NCBI GenBank assembly: GCA_932294295.1
Contig: OW028573.1
Coordinates: 60,241,829-60,305,828 of the forward strand
From: Alitta virens
Taxonomy: Eukaryota > Annelida > Polychaeta > Phyllodocida > Nereididae
DNA: 64,000 nt
Direction: 5' to 3'
This document shows positions 50,380 to 63,116 of the stretch, piece by piece (position 1 is the first letter of the stretch; every line of letters starts with the position of its first letter). The notes beneath the pieces were generated by a model that saw only the letters and a list, made by a program, of their open reading frames with translations, was not told the DNA's origin and did no database searches. A program made the position numbers and the translations under genes.

Positions 50380-51059
50380 TTTTCATTGACAATATCGCGT
50401 CCAAGGCAGCGTAATGGGCGTTTGAGAGGAACAATTGGGGTTGCTTATTAGCAGAGGCAGAGGCTGTTAATCACGCCATAATCTGGCAGGGTTGTCGCGG
50501 AATATTGACTAGAGATGGAAACAAATGGGCAGATAAAGAGAGGCTGGTCGTAGATGGATGCTGTGGTCTGATGAGGGGCCAAACCACAGTCAAAGACAAG
50601 GTCACACTCCAAGCACCATCTCAGTGATTCACACACAAGCTAGGCTCTCCACTAGCAGCAAATGAGGCAGATTTCTGATCAGCCTTAGATACAAGAAAAT
50701 CATCTAGACCATCCTGATAAAGTGTAGTCAGTAATACAGGGGCAAATGAAGCGCCCTGCAGCTTGCTAGTTATGATGACCAGTTTGCCTGACTCGGGGGC
50801 AAGAGAGGCCAGTCTTGATATGCCACTTGGGACCAACGTGCCACTCCGGACAATCAACCCCAATCAATCACTGTGGCCGTACTATACGTCACTGTAATGC
50901 TGACTTACACTGCTCAAATTTTCCCCCGTACAACAAGGTCGCTTGACCCCATGGTTCGAAGCTACAACTGAGACTTTTCTTTGTGAAACTGTGAAGTTAG
51001 TTGTCCGTTTTTTTTCGATGATGCTTTTAGTCAACCATGATCTTATTTGTGTCCGCGGG

Positions 51060-51373
51060 CTGTTTATAGAATGTGGTCCGGCGATTAAGCCGTCAGTCAT
51101 GTCTGCGAAAGGCTCGGGTCTGAATCCTTGGCCGAGGTTTCTTCAAGCGCTACATCTCAAATTAAGCTGTCTTGATGCTGTTTGTATGAGACATTTTCTT
51201 GGGAGTGCCTTGTGCTCTATGTCTCTGATGGGGCAAGTGGAAGGTCCCTCACTTTAGGTAAATATGTAGCAGTACAACATGGCATGGGCTCCACTTTTCT
51301 CTGTCTCATCTCATCGATCCACAATCGTGAGTAGCAACTGGCAAGAACTTGCCTTAGAGGGCTGCATTATCCT
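51060..51373 (+). mobile_element. Ancient diverged copy of the same SINE
   Basis: This segment aligns collinearly along nearly its whole length with the SINE at 60637-60941. The tRNA-like start is at about 51070, a degenerate B box GGTCTGAATCC at 51117-51127, then a counterpart of the GATGAGACGTTAAA core (tatgagacatttt, about 51185-51198), the GTCCCTTGTACTC counterpart (gtgccttgtgctc), a gtaaatatgtag segment and the terminal agagggctgca block (51356-51366). There are many substitutions and small indels and no microsatellite tail, which indicates an old insertion. Same orientation as UTP11 and inside putative intron 3. Confidence 0.75.
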
Positions 51374-53881
51374 TGACCTTATCCTAGCAATGTTAAATGC
51401 AATGTGAATGAATGGTAAAAAGGGTAGGATAAAATGTTGTCGACCCTGTGTGTTACAAGTTGTCATGGAACTTTTAAAAAGTCATAGTCTAAGACACAAC
51501 AGTAGCAACATTCCATGCAGACGACTCCCAGTCGATATTTAACTCTTGAAGTTTAAAGAATGTTTGGGCCCGGTATTGAACTCTAGACACCACAAGAATT
51601 GAGTCATGCAAACAAATATTGCAAATCTTTGCAATTTTATTGAAAATAGTCAGAGCATATCAAGGAGATCTATCTTTATATATATATATTTCTGGACTAT
51701 ATGTGGATTTGAGTTTTAGGTGATTTCAAACATATGAATACTTCAACATTTGGTTCTGGTATAGTAGTTTATGTTGTAAAATTGCAACATCCATAATTAT
51801 AATAGGTTGCAAATTGAACTGAAGTTATGCCTTTTCGATTGAAGTCAGCATAACTTAATGAGTAAATGTGTGTGAGTTTTGATTTTATCTGAAGATTTAT
51901 TCACTCAGATGTCATTAAAATCATTACTGTAGGGACCTGTTGGTTAAATTTGCCAAATTTAGATGCAATATTTGTCAGCATATCGTGTTTCTTTCTATCA
52001 TTATTAAAATGTATGTATGGAGATGGGAAATTTTAACAAAATTACCAAGTAGAATGATGAACAAATAAAACCTGTCCACACAATGTGATTGTTATCTGAT
52101 TTGGTCACCTTTAAAACAAACTAAACAAGCTGGATTGTGAGCAGGTGGGCCATGTTAATGGAGAGACACAGATGTGAGTGGCACAGTCATGTCATTTAAT
52201 GAATATTTGCTTCTGGATCCTCTATTGTTGAGTAATGGCAGCCTATTGATTTCAGCTGGTGTCAAACCACAGTTAGTGACTAAAGCAATTTAGAATTTTT
52301 AGTTTGATAAGAGATAAGATAACAGTTCATTGGTGAATTCTAATGTCCACAATGAAGTGAAATGTTGCAGTACACTGAAATATCCATGGCTGGTATATCA
52401 TGTGTGTACAATGCCACTGCACATTAAAGAATATTTATTGTGATGTATACTGTAGGCCATATGGCATAATGTCTAACATGCTGTTTGCCCCAGTGAGTAA
52501 TAATAGTACAGAAACAAGAGTATGTAATTATTTTGACATTAGGCCAACTTTAAGGTGTTATTGTACTGAAAACAGTTCTATTATCATGTCAGAATTGCTT
52601 TACATGTTAGATTCTTGACAAGCTGAGAAGAGACTTATATGGAGTTTTAGGACAAAAAATGGACAAAAGATTTGGTGGCGTTGAATGGATGAAGATTTTT
52701 GAGAGTTAAGAATGGTTCTAAAGACTTTTTGTAATTCCTGTATTCTAAGTATGGATGTGATAAAAATGTGTCATCATTCAACATGTGACAATGCCCAACA
52801 TGGAATTACTGTCATTTTACTCAACCATGATCATATTGTTCAGGAATTTTTAGTCAGGTCTGATGGTACCAGTTTGGTATGCAAGGCCATTTTGACTGTT
52901 TTTATTTTAGTCATTGTTTTGGTTATAAACATTGCTTTTGGCTATGCATTGCGAATGTTTGTGGTGTGTGGAGTCCTAGTTTTACATCATGATTTATTTG
53001 TAACTAGCACTGAAAATTACACAAAAATTACATTGGTCATGCAGAGTAATGTTGGTAATCATATCTCGGTTAGCTTGTAAAATGATTACAAAATTGCTGA
53101 AATTTATGAGAAATTTAGTTGACCCTTATCACTGATGAGTATGGTTTGGGTGCAGGGTGCACTGAGGACACCCTGTAATATTTGGGATGGGTGCACCGAG
53201 CATGCTCTGACACTTTGGTGCAATATTGCATAGGAGACGGGCAGTTGAGATTCCGGATGAGGGCACAGGGTTGATGGATGACTATATTAGGCAGTGTCCT
53301 TGTAACAAGGTCCGCTAACATGTGTGTGCTGGGCCCCAGGACCTCTTTGCACCCTTCTGTGCCCCCTGGCTGACCACTGCCCTGCTAATATGATCGAGGT
53401 GGCCCTAATTTTCCCCCTCACCCTGCCCTGCCCAGATCACTCTGCACGCCTGTCACCTTTTATTGTGCTGGGATGGAATTATGATTGCAGGCTGCCCACA
53501 ATTATGAGGGGGAGCAGGGCAGCGATTAATATCATTAAGTTTAATTAAAGCTGGAGGTGAAAGTGGCAGAGGGAGACTGCAAGAGGGGGAGAGGGGGTTG
53601 GGGGAAAACTGTGTCTGGGGGGAGGAAGTTTCAAGTAATGGAGACAGGCCATTACCACTGCCAGCAAGATTTATCATCTGGTTGCTGCAGCCAGGCAGAA
53701 AGATGGACCTGCTGCTGCTGCTGCTGCAGGAGGCAAGAGAAGGATGCAGCCAATCAGATTAAAAATGGATCATCCAATATTGCTGGTGAGCAGAGTGACA
53801 AGCATGTTGTTAAATTGATAGTGGGGCATTAGACACACTTGCAGATGCCTGGAGGGGAGGGGTGTGGTGTTACTACCCCTG

Positions 53882-53884
<3 letters not shown>

Positions 53885-53919
<35 letters not shown>
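53885..53919 (+). repeat. (CTG)n microsatellite, about 11 units
   Basis: The longest trinucleotide tract in the window, followed by CAACAACAA. A shorter (CTG)n lies at about 53709-53727. Other CTG/CAG tracts are scattered across the window. Confidence 0.9.
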
Positions 53920-53920
<1 letters not shown>

Positions 53921-55547
53921 CAACAACAAGAGTCTCTTATTGTACAACTACTTTGCAGTCTTCCTCCCCTCCATGAGGCATGGGGCTGTCCAAGCTGTCA
54001 TATTTCTTGCCCTGGGATCCTATCAACCAATCGGATCTGGCCTGGTCCCTCAGAGGACCCTCTCCTCTCCCCTTTCTATAACTAACTCTGCCAATGAGCT
54101 TAATAGAAAGGACCATTCTATTATGGGTCTGCAGGGACTTGGCGGCCGCTTATCAGATGGCCCAGGGAAAGAAATCATAAAAAGCGACGTGTAATCAATG
54201 GCATCTGACCACCGAAATCCATGTACTTCATATCTCTCTTACAGTCGTCGGTTCGCCACTGATTTCCAACTGACCTTTCTCTGGCAATTCTTTGTTGCTA
54301 AGGAAACTGACACTAACGAAGGTGACACACATAAAGCAAACTGTGTAGTCTCTTTCTGTCTAAGAAGCTAACCAGAAACTGACCAGGGCTGTGGACTTTT
54401 CATCAATTCTGCCTTCCTCTGTCTGCTGGTAGCATCTATACTGGACTGTTGTTTCTCCTCATGCTCATTTAATGTTCTCTTCTTGCAACTTTTAGTCCAT
54501 CCTCATCACCACTCTCTTCTCATTTCTTTTACTCTTATGTCCTGTTCTCTATTATTCTGATAACATGGCATTTTCTTATCTTTCTTTGTTATATTATGTA
54601 CTTCTTATTGATTATGAATTTATTTCTACACTATTCGCGATTGACAGAATGACTATAAATGAAGTTATGGCACTATTAAACCAACAAGTATCCAGACTGC
54701 CCAGCCAGACTATGGAAGTCGTGTTGTAACTTTAATGGTTCCTCTTCTTCAGTTGAGTTGTTTTGGCCTCCGTTTTGTACAGTTTCTCCTTCATCTACTT
54801 GTCTGCCTACCTTTTAAATGTTAGCTGTTAGGTTTTTGATATCGTGTATATGATGTCTTTTATGATTACATGTAGCTAACTTGTAGAGATGTCAAGTTCT
54901 GGAGTGGTGAATGGGTGAGTTGTTGCCCCTTCCAGCCAATTTACATTAAAATGTTAAAGATTTATTCTGGTTCTCTTAGAGTGAGACAAATTAAAATATG
55001 AAGAAAATACTAAAATCTAGAGGAGTGAGAACAGCAACCAAATGAGTGAGACTCACTCTGAATGAGTGAGACTTGGCATGTCTGCTAACTTGTCCTGCTA
55101 CACAAAGCTTGGCTACAATTTATGAAGTTTTCCTCAATCTATTTACATTTTGAGGAGCATCAGGGTGAGACAATACTATGGAAAATGTATTGTCATCTGG
55201 GGCAGAGATCTGAATCTGAAGGACACAAAATAAAAACTATTCTGATTTGCTGAATTATCTTTATGCAAAGTATCACCAGATTGTGTGGTTGTGACGCTTG
55301 ATAAAAATCAGTATGATGACTTTTATGCGTACTTCAAGTTCAGGTGGTGATGGCGTCATATTTGACAACTCATGACGTCACCACTATTGGGACAATGACA
55401 TGACTTGGAAGTCAGATCTGACAAAGATATTAACCAATCAAGATTGTATGACACATTGAACTTCTCAAATATATCAATGTCATCCGGACTAGAAACAGTC
55501 GTGTGCCATATTGTGACAAACATCATTGTTTAATTACAAAAAGGCAC

Positions 55548-56567
55548 TGAAGAAAAGTTAATGTGTTAGTGATTGATGCACAGGTATTAGTCTGATTAGT
55601 CTGCTGTAGGGACCCATGTGTTACAGATCTCAACTGATAAGAACACACATTGATAAAATCACCTACTGTTGGCCACCGATAATCAGCAATGATTTCTAAC
55701 TGGACATTTTCGGGAAACCAATTAACTCCTAACAAATGATGGGCTGGTGTCTCTGTTATCGCGTCTGAATGCAAGTTACCCGCGTGAAAATAACAACTAT
55801 ACCTGCATCGTGTAGCAGTTGTGCAAGTTTATCATGCAAATTTAATGTTATTTCTGATGCAAATATTAAAAGGAAAAAAAGGCATAAATGAAATTGTTGC
55901 ATGTGTAGCCTGATGGGACTAGCATAAATAATCGGATAACAAATTTGTGCAGTAAATATCACTCAACACACAAAATTAGCATCAATATTGACAAGTTAAC
56001 AAGCTTTTTGGTATTTCCGTAGTTTTTTCAGAAAATATTTCATTTTGGGGAAAAAAGTCCACATTTGGCAAATGAGGAAAAAATCACAATGAGGTGACAG
56101 TCCGAGGGAATATAAATATGATTCTATAATTCACTGTGGTTAAAGTTTATGAGTTTCAGGGGTGGATCGAGAACATTTTGGTTTGCACGTAAAATAATCA
56201 TTCGCGCATTCTGCTCTTGAAACGAAGAAAATAATTTTTTTATAATAGTTTTGTATTACAGAGCCGAGATACGGCAACTATCTACTTTTCTCTGTTGTAC
56301 CGTGCCTTTCCCTCGTAAAAGTTGACGCGGACACTTGTTAAGTGGTAAAGTAGGCAATGGTGGATCATTGATGCCAAACTTTTGTATATATGTGTATATC
56401 TTTATTATATTCATGAAAATGTTATGCCACAATAGCATGTGAATCTCATCAAAAGAATACGCAGTGTGTTCTTATCAGTTGAGATCTGTAACACATGGGT
56501 CCCTACAGCAGACTAATCAGACTAATACCTGTGCATCAATCACTAATAACACATTAACTTTTCTTCA
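55548..56567. mobile_element. Element with ~100-bp near-identical terminal inverted repeats
   Basis: Arms 55548-55648 (101 bp) and 56464-56567 (104 bp) are inverted copies that differ, as far as I can see, only by a 3-bp TTA indel. They enclose 815 bp of AT-rich non-coding sequence. The outer terminus begins TGAAGAAAAGTTAATG. There is no transposase ORF and no obvious target-site duplication. The structure fits a non-autonomous DNA transposon with long TIRs or an inverted segmental duplication. The near identity of the arms implies recent origin or gene conversion. It lies in putative UTP11 intron 3. Confidence 0.7.
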
Positions 56568-57031
56568 ACGGTTACTTTTCTGCATTATTATGTGTATATC
56601 TTTATATTGTGGGCATTGTGACTTTCATTATTCCAGTGCTTCTATTGGAATAATTTTGAAGTCTTTGGCATCCTGGAGCTAGGGTGTGGCATAAGCACAG
56701 TGTGTCTGACGTATACCTCATATGTGCCTTCATATGTTGGCATTTTCTCAGACACTGTGCTTCAAGTCTGGCAGATCTCCTGATTGCTACCAGTTTACTT
56801 GCGAAAGGAATACTTCGACTGGTGTATATTCTATCTTGTGGCTTGGTGGATTATAGTGGCTTGGGTACACCATAGTTTCACAGGCTATGAAGTACCTGAT
56901 ATGAGAGTGCATTGGAATTTTCTTCCAAGTTTGTGGCTGAGAAAAATAGTCAATCCTGAATGGGAGATATGAAATGAAGTGAAAGATGGGGTGAAGTGGA
57001 GCCAATCACGAGTGTCAATAAGATATCCTGG

Positions 57032-57064
57032 CTGGCCAATGGCTGACCAATGACTGACCAATGG
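57032..57064 (+). repeat. Triple tandem 11-mer carrying CCAAT boxes
   Basis: Three tandem 11-bp units CTGGCCAATGG, CTGACCAATGA and CTGACCAATGG, each with a CCAAT box; a further CCAATCA lies at 57002-57008. This gives four potential NF-Y sites in about 60 bp. They lead into a GC-richer block (57.1-58.5 kb) with frequent GGTCA/TGACC words. Confidence 0.6.
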
Positions 57065-60000
57065 ATGGCTTATCAGACACGCCGTGACACTGTTTAGCCC
57101 AAGCGGGACAGGACTGGACACAAGGACTCATCAATATAAGGGATGCGCAGGGTGGACACTGGACTGACCACGGTCACGTCTTGTCCACTCGTCCGGCCTG
57201 CCAATGAAGCGGCGGACAATTGAGCAGTGATGGCAGAATGACCCGCAGGCCGACCCCCTGACCCCCCTGACCACTTCGATCCGTCACTGTCGGGGGGACG
57301 GCCAGCTCTATGGGCGCTGATTGCCCGTCGCCATGTTGCTGGCAGGTAGGTCGTGGCCGAGTAATTGCCCCCGCCACCCGTGCTGTCCGGGTCAACCTCC
57401 AACTGACCAGGGTCAACGTCATAAACTGTCTGGAGCTGGACACCCTGCTCATGACAGCACGTACGTGTTGCAGAACAGATGGGCCTGCCTCAGCAGCAAG
57501 CTTGTTGCCATCACCCTGGCCCTTAGCCTCACTTACATCTTCATCTTTAGGTCAATAGTCCTGTGGTGGCCTGCAGCCAGCCCACTGACCCCCATGCATC
57601 ATCCCACCTCTTCATCTTACTGCCAACTCGCTGCTGCTGATGCTGCTGGTGGGTGGACCTAACTCTAGCCCAAGATCTATGGTGTCCATACCCACAATAT
57701 GTAATTGGTACCATAGAACATCAAGTGGTGACTATCGTAGCTGGCATCATGTCTTTGTGTACATTTAGAATTTTAACAGTGGCCATAGAAGAAAGCAACT
57801 TGTCAATTGACTTTAAAACAAACCATCGAAGTTAACCAAAGGTCGAGGCAGTTATTGCGAGTTCCTGCAGTGTATAGGGTTCCTCGTCGTGCTGTCCAGG
57901 TCATGCCTTTTGCACCCTTGGCTTTGAACTGGCCTTCCTTTGTGACGGGGTGCGGGGGAGATGGACGTAATTGGAGTGCTACAAACAACGTCATTGTGTG
58001 TAGGTGTCTATGGTGGGAGGGGAAGGGAGGGCCGTGTGATCTCACAGAGGATCCTAATGACATGTCGTCGGTAATGAGACCTGATGGCTCTAGTTAAGTC
58101 GTCCTTGTTGGCCCGCTGCAGTGGCCAGGTATTGTTGTGGCTTGTTCATTTGACAGCCTAGAGCCAGCCTGGACCTAATGGCGGGTCCCAGGAGTGCTGC
58201 AAGAGGCTGTGTCATGGCGCCACCCATTCACCCGATCGCAGCGCCGTCTCTTGGGACCTAGGATAAAAACAAAGGACAAGTATCGCATGTCGAGGGCCGG
58301 GGCGGACCGTCTGCCACCTCAAATTGTGTCCTGCTGCTTGGCTGATTATCACAAGGCGACAGGGCGAGCAGGCTCCCTGTCCTCCTGAGGCCTCCCTCCC
58401 AGGCCCTCGGGCTCCTTCTTGCCCGCACCAGCCCGCACTAGCCCGCTTCGGTCCGCTCCTCCTTATCAGCTATGATTCGTGGCAGGGCCCTGGGAAGAAG
58501 CCAGGACGTTGGGTCCTCTAAACTCTTCCTTGTGCTGATTGCTTCTGTCATGCCTGGGCCCTCTTCCTCTCTCCAATGACCTTCAAGCAGTTCCAAGGAC
58601 ACCTGCACCTGACCTCTCCTGCTTTCTTTCCAAACACTAGCACCTAATGTCAAACTACCCCTTGCTGTTCCTCGTAAACTGCCTATTTTTGTCGCCTGCT
58701 TTTCTGTAGCGTAATCCTAGAAACAAGGCCAGCCCAGCGTAGTCCCCTAATGAAATGCACTGTTTGACTGCAACAAGGTCTCTCGAGTACTCGCTTTTTC
58801 CCCTCTATATACACTTAGTCAAGCTTAGTACACCGAATAAAGCATATTGTGATAGTGATAAGAAGCCTGATAACACAGTCTGCTAGATTTATGGGTAATT
58901 TGAGTAATGAAAGGCTGGATCGGATAGAGCGTTACTGTCAGAGGGCAGATGTGGCCGCTATCGTTCAGCTCTTAATATGTTCAACAGGACATGGCTGCGT
59001 GCACAAGGTGCTAAGGAGAGCTGGGGAGGAGCGCAAGACATGGTCTGCAGGGTCTACAGGGTCTACAGCCAGCAGAAGCTGCAGTGAATAGCAGAAGCTA
59101 CAGTTGTATTTTGGCAATCCCTTTGGCTAGAATGCTGCAGAAAGTATAAACTGTTTAGACAATTCAACTGGCGTTACCCACACACCAGTCTTAATCTAAC
59201 AAGTCAGTCAGCTTCAGTCGATGTCATAATTATGTGTCATTAATCAAGACTGCCTTAGTCAGTAGCATGTAACTGTACATGATTTTGACTTAGAAGAGCA
59301 ACTTGTTAATAAAAAAACTGCCATGGAGCTAGGTAGTCATTCTATAGACCATCACAGTTGACCCTTCCTATTAGGACCACCCAGGTCCCTTGGTGAGAAT
59401 TTTACTGGCAAGATGATCTTGATAGAGATGTAGAGTAGTACAATGGTAAGAATAATAGACTTGGGTCCAAAATTGTGAGGTTTTCATGTTGAGATGGCCT
59501 TAATAGTGAGATGGTCTTAATCAGGGTTCAACTGTAATTGATTAGGTCTTAGTCAACAAGACTTGTACCCTAAGATAGGATAGTAGGAAACCCCTCTCCT
59601 TATTGCTCTTGCTCCTGCTGCTGAGACAGAGGGTGATGATGAGCCGCAAACACTACATCTGTGATAGCATCCCCCAGTGGCTGGGGCCCCATCAGCAGCA
59701 ACAACCCCCCGAGGAAGGGTGAGGTGTGAGTGGGAATTGCCTGCCTTATTGGCGCATCTGCCGGGGTAATTAAGCCTTACCTGGGACCCCTTCCACCCCC
59801 TCATCCCACCCTTCCACTGACTCACTCTCTTTCACCCCACCACAAGCCTTGCTCAGTTGCTGATCCTGCTGCTGCTGTTGCTAATTCTAATGTTTTCGGG
59901 TTCCCTAACATTTCTCTTTGGATGGTAGTAGGAAGAAAGAGCTGATGTCAGTACATACACTTCATTGCTGTACACGCTGAGAGAAGGGGATGGTTTTTAG

Positions 60001-60636
60001 TGATATCATGGATCACCATTTGTTTGTTTTCCAGTTACATGCATTACAATGGAATCCTGGACTATTCCTAGTAAAAATACCTCACTGTTGTGACCATCTG
60101 ACACTTCAGGCATAATTCAGATTTGACTGGCAACAGAGCTGGGCATCATCATTAAGTTGACATCACTTTTTCAGAATAATTTTGTATGCGTGCCTGTTAG
60201 GCTAACATGTTTTTTTTTTATGAAAAGCTATAACGGTAACCTAAGCCATGAAAACCAGGAACATTATGCCCATAAGTATGGTCATAACAGTGAGTTATTG
60301 TACTGCATCTCAATAAAATAACTTGACCTTCACTTTCATAGTTTATGAATGTAATAAAGGAAATGAATGAAGCTTTTGACTTTTTACTCTCACATTGGCT
60401 AATTAGGACATAAAGTGAAAGCCATATGCGTATTCCCCATTCACTGTGCACCTATTGGATAATATGGCTGTAGGCATAACCAGTTATAAATTGTATAATA
60501 TTGCTCATTAAGTGCATGTTATGTCACTAATTGATCCTGCCTTATGCTCAGAGCATTGTAATGTATATACTTTGTAACTGTTAGGTCAATAACAGGCAGT
60601 CACAATTTATGTATTTGTCTTGGGCAAAATTTTGCA

Positions 60637-60941
60637 GCTGGGTTGTCTTGTGGTAAGACGCTCGCCTGCTCCTCTGAAGGACCCGGGTTCAATCCCAGGC
60701 TCGGGCACCTTTCCTGAGCATCATCCCAGCTGGATGTCGTTCTGATGAGACGTTAAATTGGCAGTCCCTTGTACTCAGTGTCTATGCTGAGGTAAGAAAG
60801 AGATCCCACACATGGGGTAAATGTGTAACACGGGTGGACTCATCCTCTCTCAATCAACCCTCGATAGCGGCAAGAATTTCCTCAGAGGGCTGCACTTCCC
60901 AAATCTATCTATCTGTCTATTTATCGATCAATCTATCTATC
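60637..60941 (+). mobile_element. tRNA-derived SINE, well preserved copy
   Basis: The head is tRNA-like, with an A-box-like TTGTCTTGTGG (60643-60653) and a near-consensus B box GGTTCAATCCC (60686-60696). It is followed by a non-tRNA body containing GATGAGACGTTAAA (about 60745-60758) and CAGTCCCTTGTACTC, a region with GAGGGCTGCACTTCCC, and a (ATCT)n tail to 60941. The central GACGTTAAA...GTCCC block resembles conserved central domains shared by invertebrate SINE superfamilies (I suspect the Meta domain, but could not check). The tRNA part is not a functional tRNA gene. A second, diverged copy occurs at 51060-51373. It lies in putative intron 3 of UTP11, in sense orientation. Target-site duplications were not identified. 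Confidence 0.85.
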
Positions 60942-63085
60942 ATATTATGGTGATATTTTGTCTGTTATTTTTGTAATTTAAAGATATTTTGATCTAATAC
61001 AGGCCAATACAGGCACAAACGGGGAAATTTAGATTAATTCTTATATATGGATGTGCAAAGTACAAATCTCGTATCACTAAAAAGAAATGTTTCTTTTTGA
61101 ATGATATAAAACATGTCTGAATAGTTAATTATAATCAGACCATTTAGCTGGTTGGTGCCTGGGACCTGGAATTTTGTTGAACGTTTCATTCAGGATGGTA
61201 GCAATTGGAAAGATATGACCTCGTGTTGATTGGAATTAATATACAAAAACTAAATTTGCATGAGAACATAAGAAAGTTAGTGAAGTTACCAAATATCATT
61301 GTGCTTTACATTTAAATTATGTTTGCATGTAATTAGATGGCACACAATGAAACACTTGTGGGAGTAGTGAGAAGTCATGATCTTCAAATTACCCTGTTCA
61401 TTGGAGTTTTCTTTATCATAGTTTATTTTCTGTTATGTCTTATTATGGAGGTCTATAAAGACAGTCACTTCATTAAAAAGTGAGTAGTTTTATTCACTTT
61501 GAGAAATGCAATACGATTTATTTGAATGAGGAATGTGATGTTGATGTCAACTAAAATTGAGTTGATGTGTAATACCTTTCATTACACTGCGGGTGGCACG
61601 GAATTCCATGATGTGATAAAATCGCATATTTTGCTATTTTAGGAAATCGCAGTGATTAAATGTGATAGATCTCTGCGTGGGTGGATCACGAAGGATAGAC
61701 ATACATTCTGACATTGTGCAATGTTATGAAGTCAAAGGGGGCTGGTGTTCTAGAAAAGTTTACTTTGGAGCTTTTCAAGGTTGGTTGCCGGATTGTGGAA
61801 GTAGAGTGACTTGTACATGCAGGAGTTTTTGGTACATCATGGCAGTTCAATGGCCATACAGCTGACATATGTCACAGGGCAGTCTTGAGTAATACCAAGG
61901 ACAAAAAACAGCGTCTTGGGACCAAGAAAGCGTTTATTGTTGGTGCAGATGGGGAGAGGAGGAGAGGGGGGACCAGGGAGGCTGATATATCATCATCAGC
62001 AATAATTAATCATTGGAGTGTTGGGGAGGGAAGTGTTCGGGAGGAGATTGCCGAGACTGGATGATGGATGAGCAAGTGTGGCGAGTCTGTGCCAGATATT
62101 GGTTGGTAAGAAGCAAATGAGTGGAAATGAGCGGAGCAGCGATTGTTTTAGGCAACGGGGGACCGCCAGGGGGAGCTGCAATGGGCTGAGGGCAAGGCAA
62201 GGTGACATGGCTGAAGAGTGCCATTGTCAAGGCAACAGAGCCAAGTCACCCTCTTTTCATCTTTCTGTTGACTAGTCCTGTAGCAGCAGCAGCCTGCTCA
62301 TCTGAGCCAGGGTCAGCGGTTACATCACTTAGCCAGCCTCCCATTCAGCGCCCCTGTGATGAATTAGAGTGGCCCGCCAGAGGCCAGTGTCTTTAGCATA
62401 GATGATGAACAGGGCCCACCATAATTCTGGGCGCCAGAGATTGTCTAATTGTTTTGCTCGCCATTCTTTTGCATTACTGGGCCAGATTATCCGCAAGATG
62501 ACATGGCGAGCCTGCATTCATCTTCCTTGAACATGTTGACCCGAGAAATCTCACACCATCTCCCTTCAGTGGCGCCCCCTTTACCCAACGCCTCATCTTC
62601 TCAATGTTTTGCCCCCTTGTCTGCCCTGTCTCCCTGCCCACCTGTTACTAGCCCAGTGTTTATCTTCCCCGAAGGGGTCAGTTGGCAGAATGGTGGGTCA
62701 AACGGCCCAGACAGAGGGGCGGATAAGGCTGATAACCAGCAGCAATTGTTATCTCGCTGAGGTGGATTAGATAGCTCTTGATTCACACGGGATATGTGAG
62801 ATTGAAGAGCGCCTTCTAACCCAGCCAAGAGATGAGCCATAACTCTGAATCTTTATTGGGAGAAGCAGGGACGCAGCTTCTGGAGAGGCTTACTCCCATC
62901 CTGATAACGGCCCTGATACAGGCGCTTGGCCTGATCTATGTGCCCCCCTCCCTTGGCTCCCTTTGTCCCTGAGTTCTTGTGCATGAGGTGCCATGCCACT
63001 CTGCTTCACAGTCTTGCAATAGGTGTGCGTGGCTAGTCATGCTGACCACCCTATCAACTCCACTTAATGCATCCACACCCTCATT

Positions 63086-63116
63086 GTCATATCATCATCA
63101 TCATATCATCATCATT
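63086..63116 (+). repeat. (ATC)n microsatellite
   Basis: Repeated ATCATC/ATATCATC units. A related CAGCATCAG-rich stretch lies at about 63508-63561. Confidence 0.7.

Noticed and set aside
52712..53080. 122-codon ORF with a hydrophobic segment
   Set aside because: AT-rich chance frame in an intron; hydrophobicity comes from T-rich codons, and no homologue is recognised.
53862..54194. ORFs with poly-Leu or poly-Cys
   Set aside because: They are readings of the CTG microsatellite.
57090..58650. Hidden protein-coding gene in the GC-rich block
   Set aside because: Several overlapping open frames on both strands, none protein-like; explained by GC content and repeated TGACC words.
60238..60280. 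UTP11 exon 4 candidate (ATGAAAACCAGG, resembling the MRTQD region)
   Set aside because: Flanking codons do not match the family and no splice pair is present.
60637..60710. Functional tRNA gene
   Set aside because: A and B boxes exist but a normal cloverleaf is not apparent and the sequence continues into a SINE body and tail.
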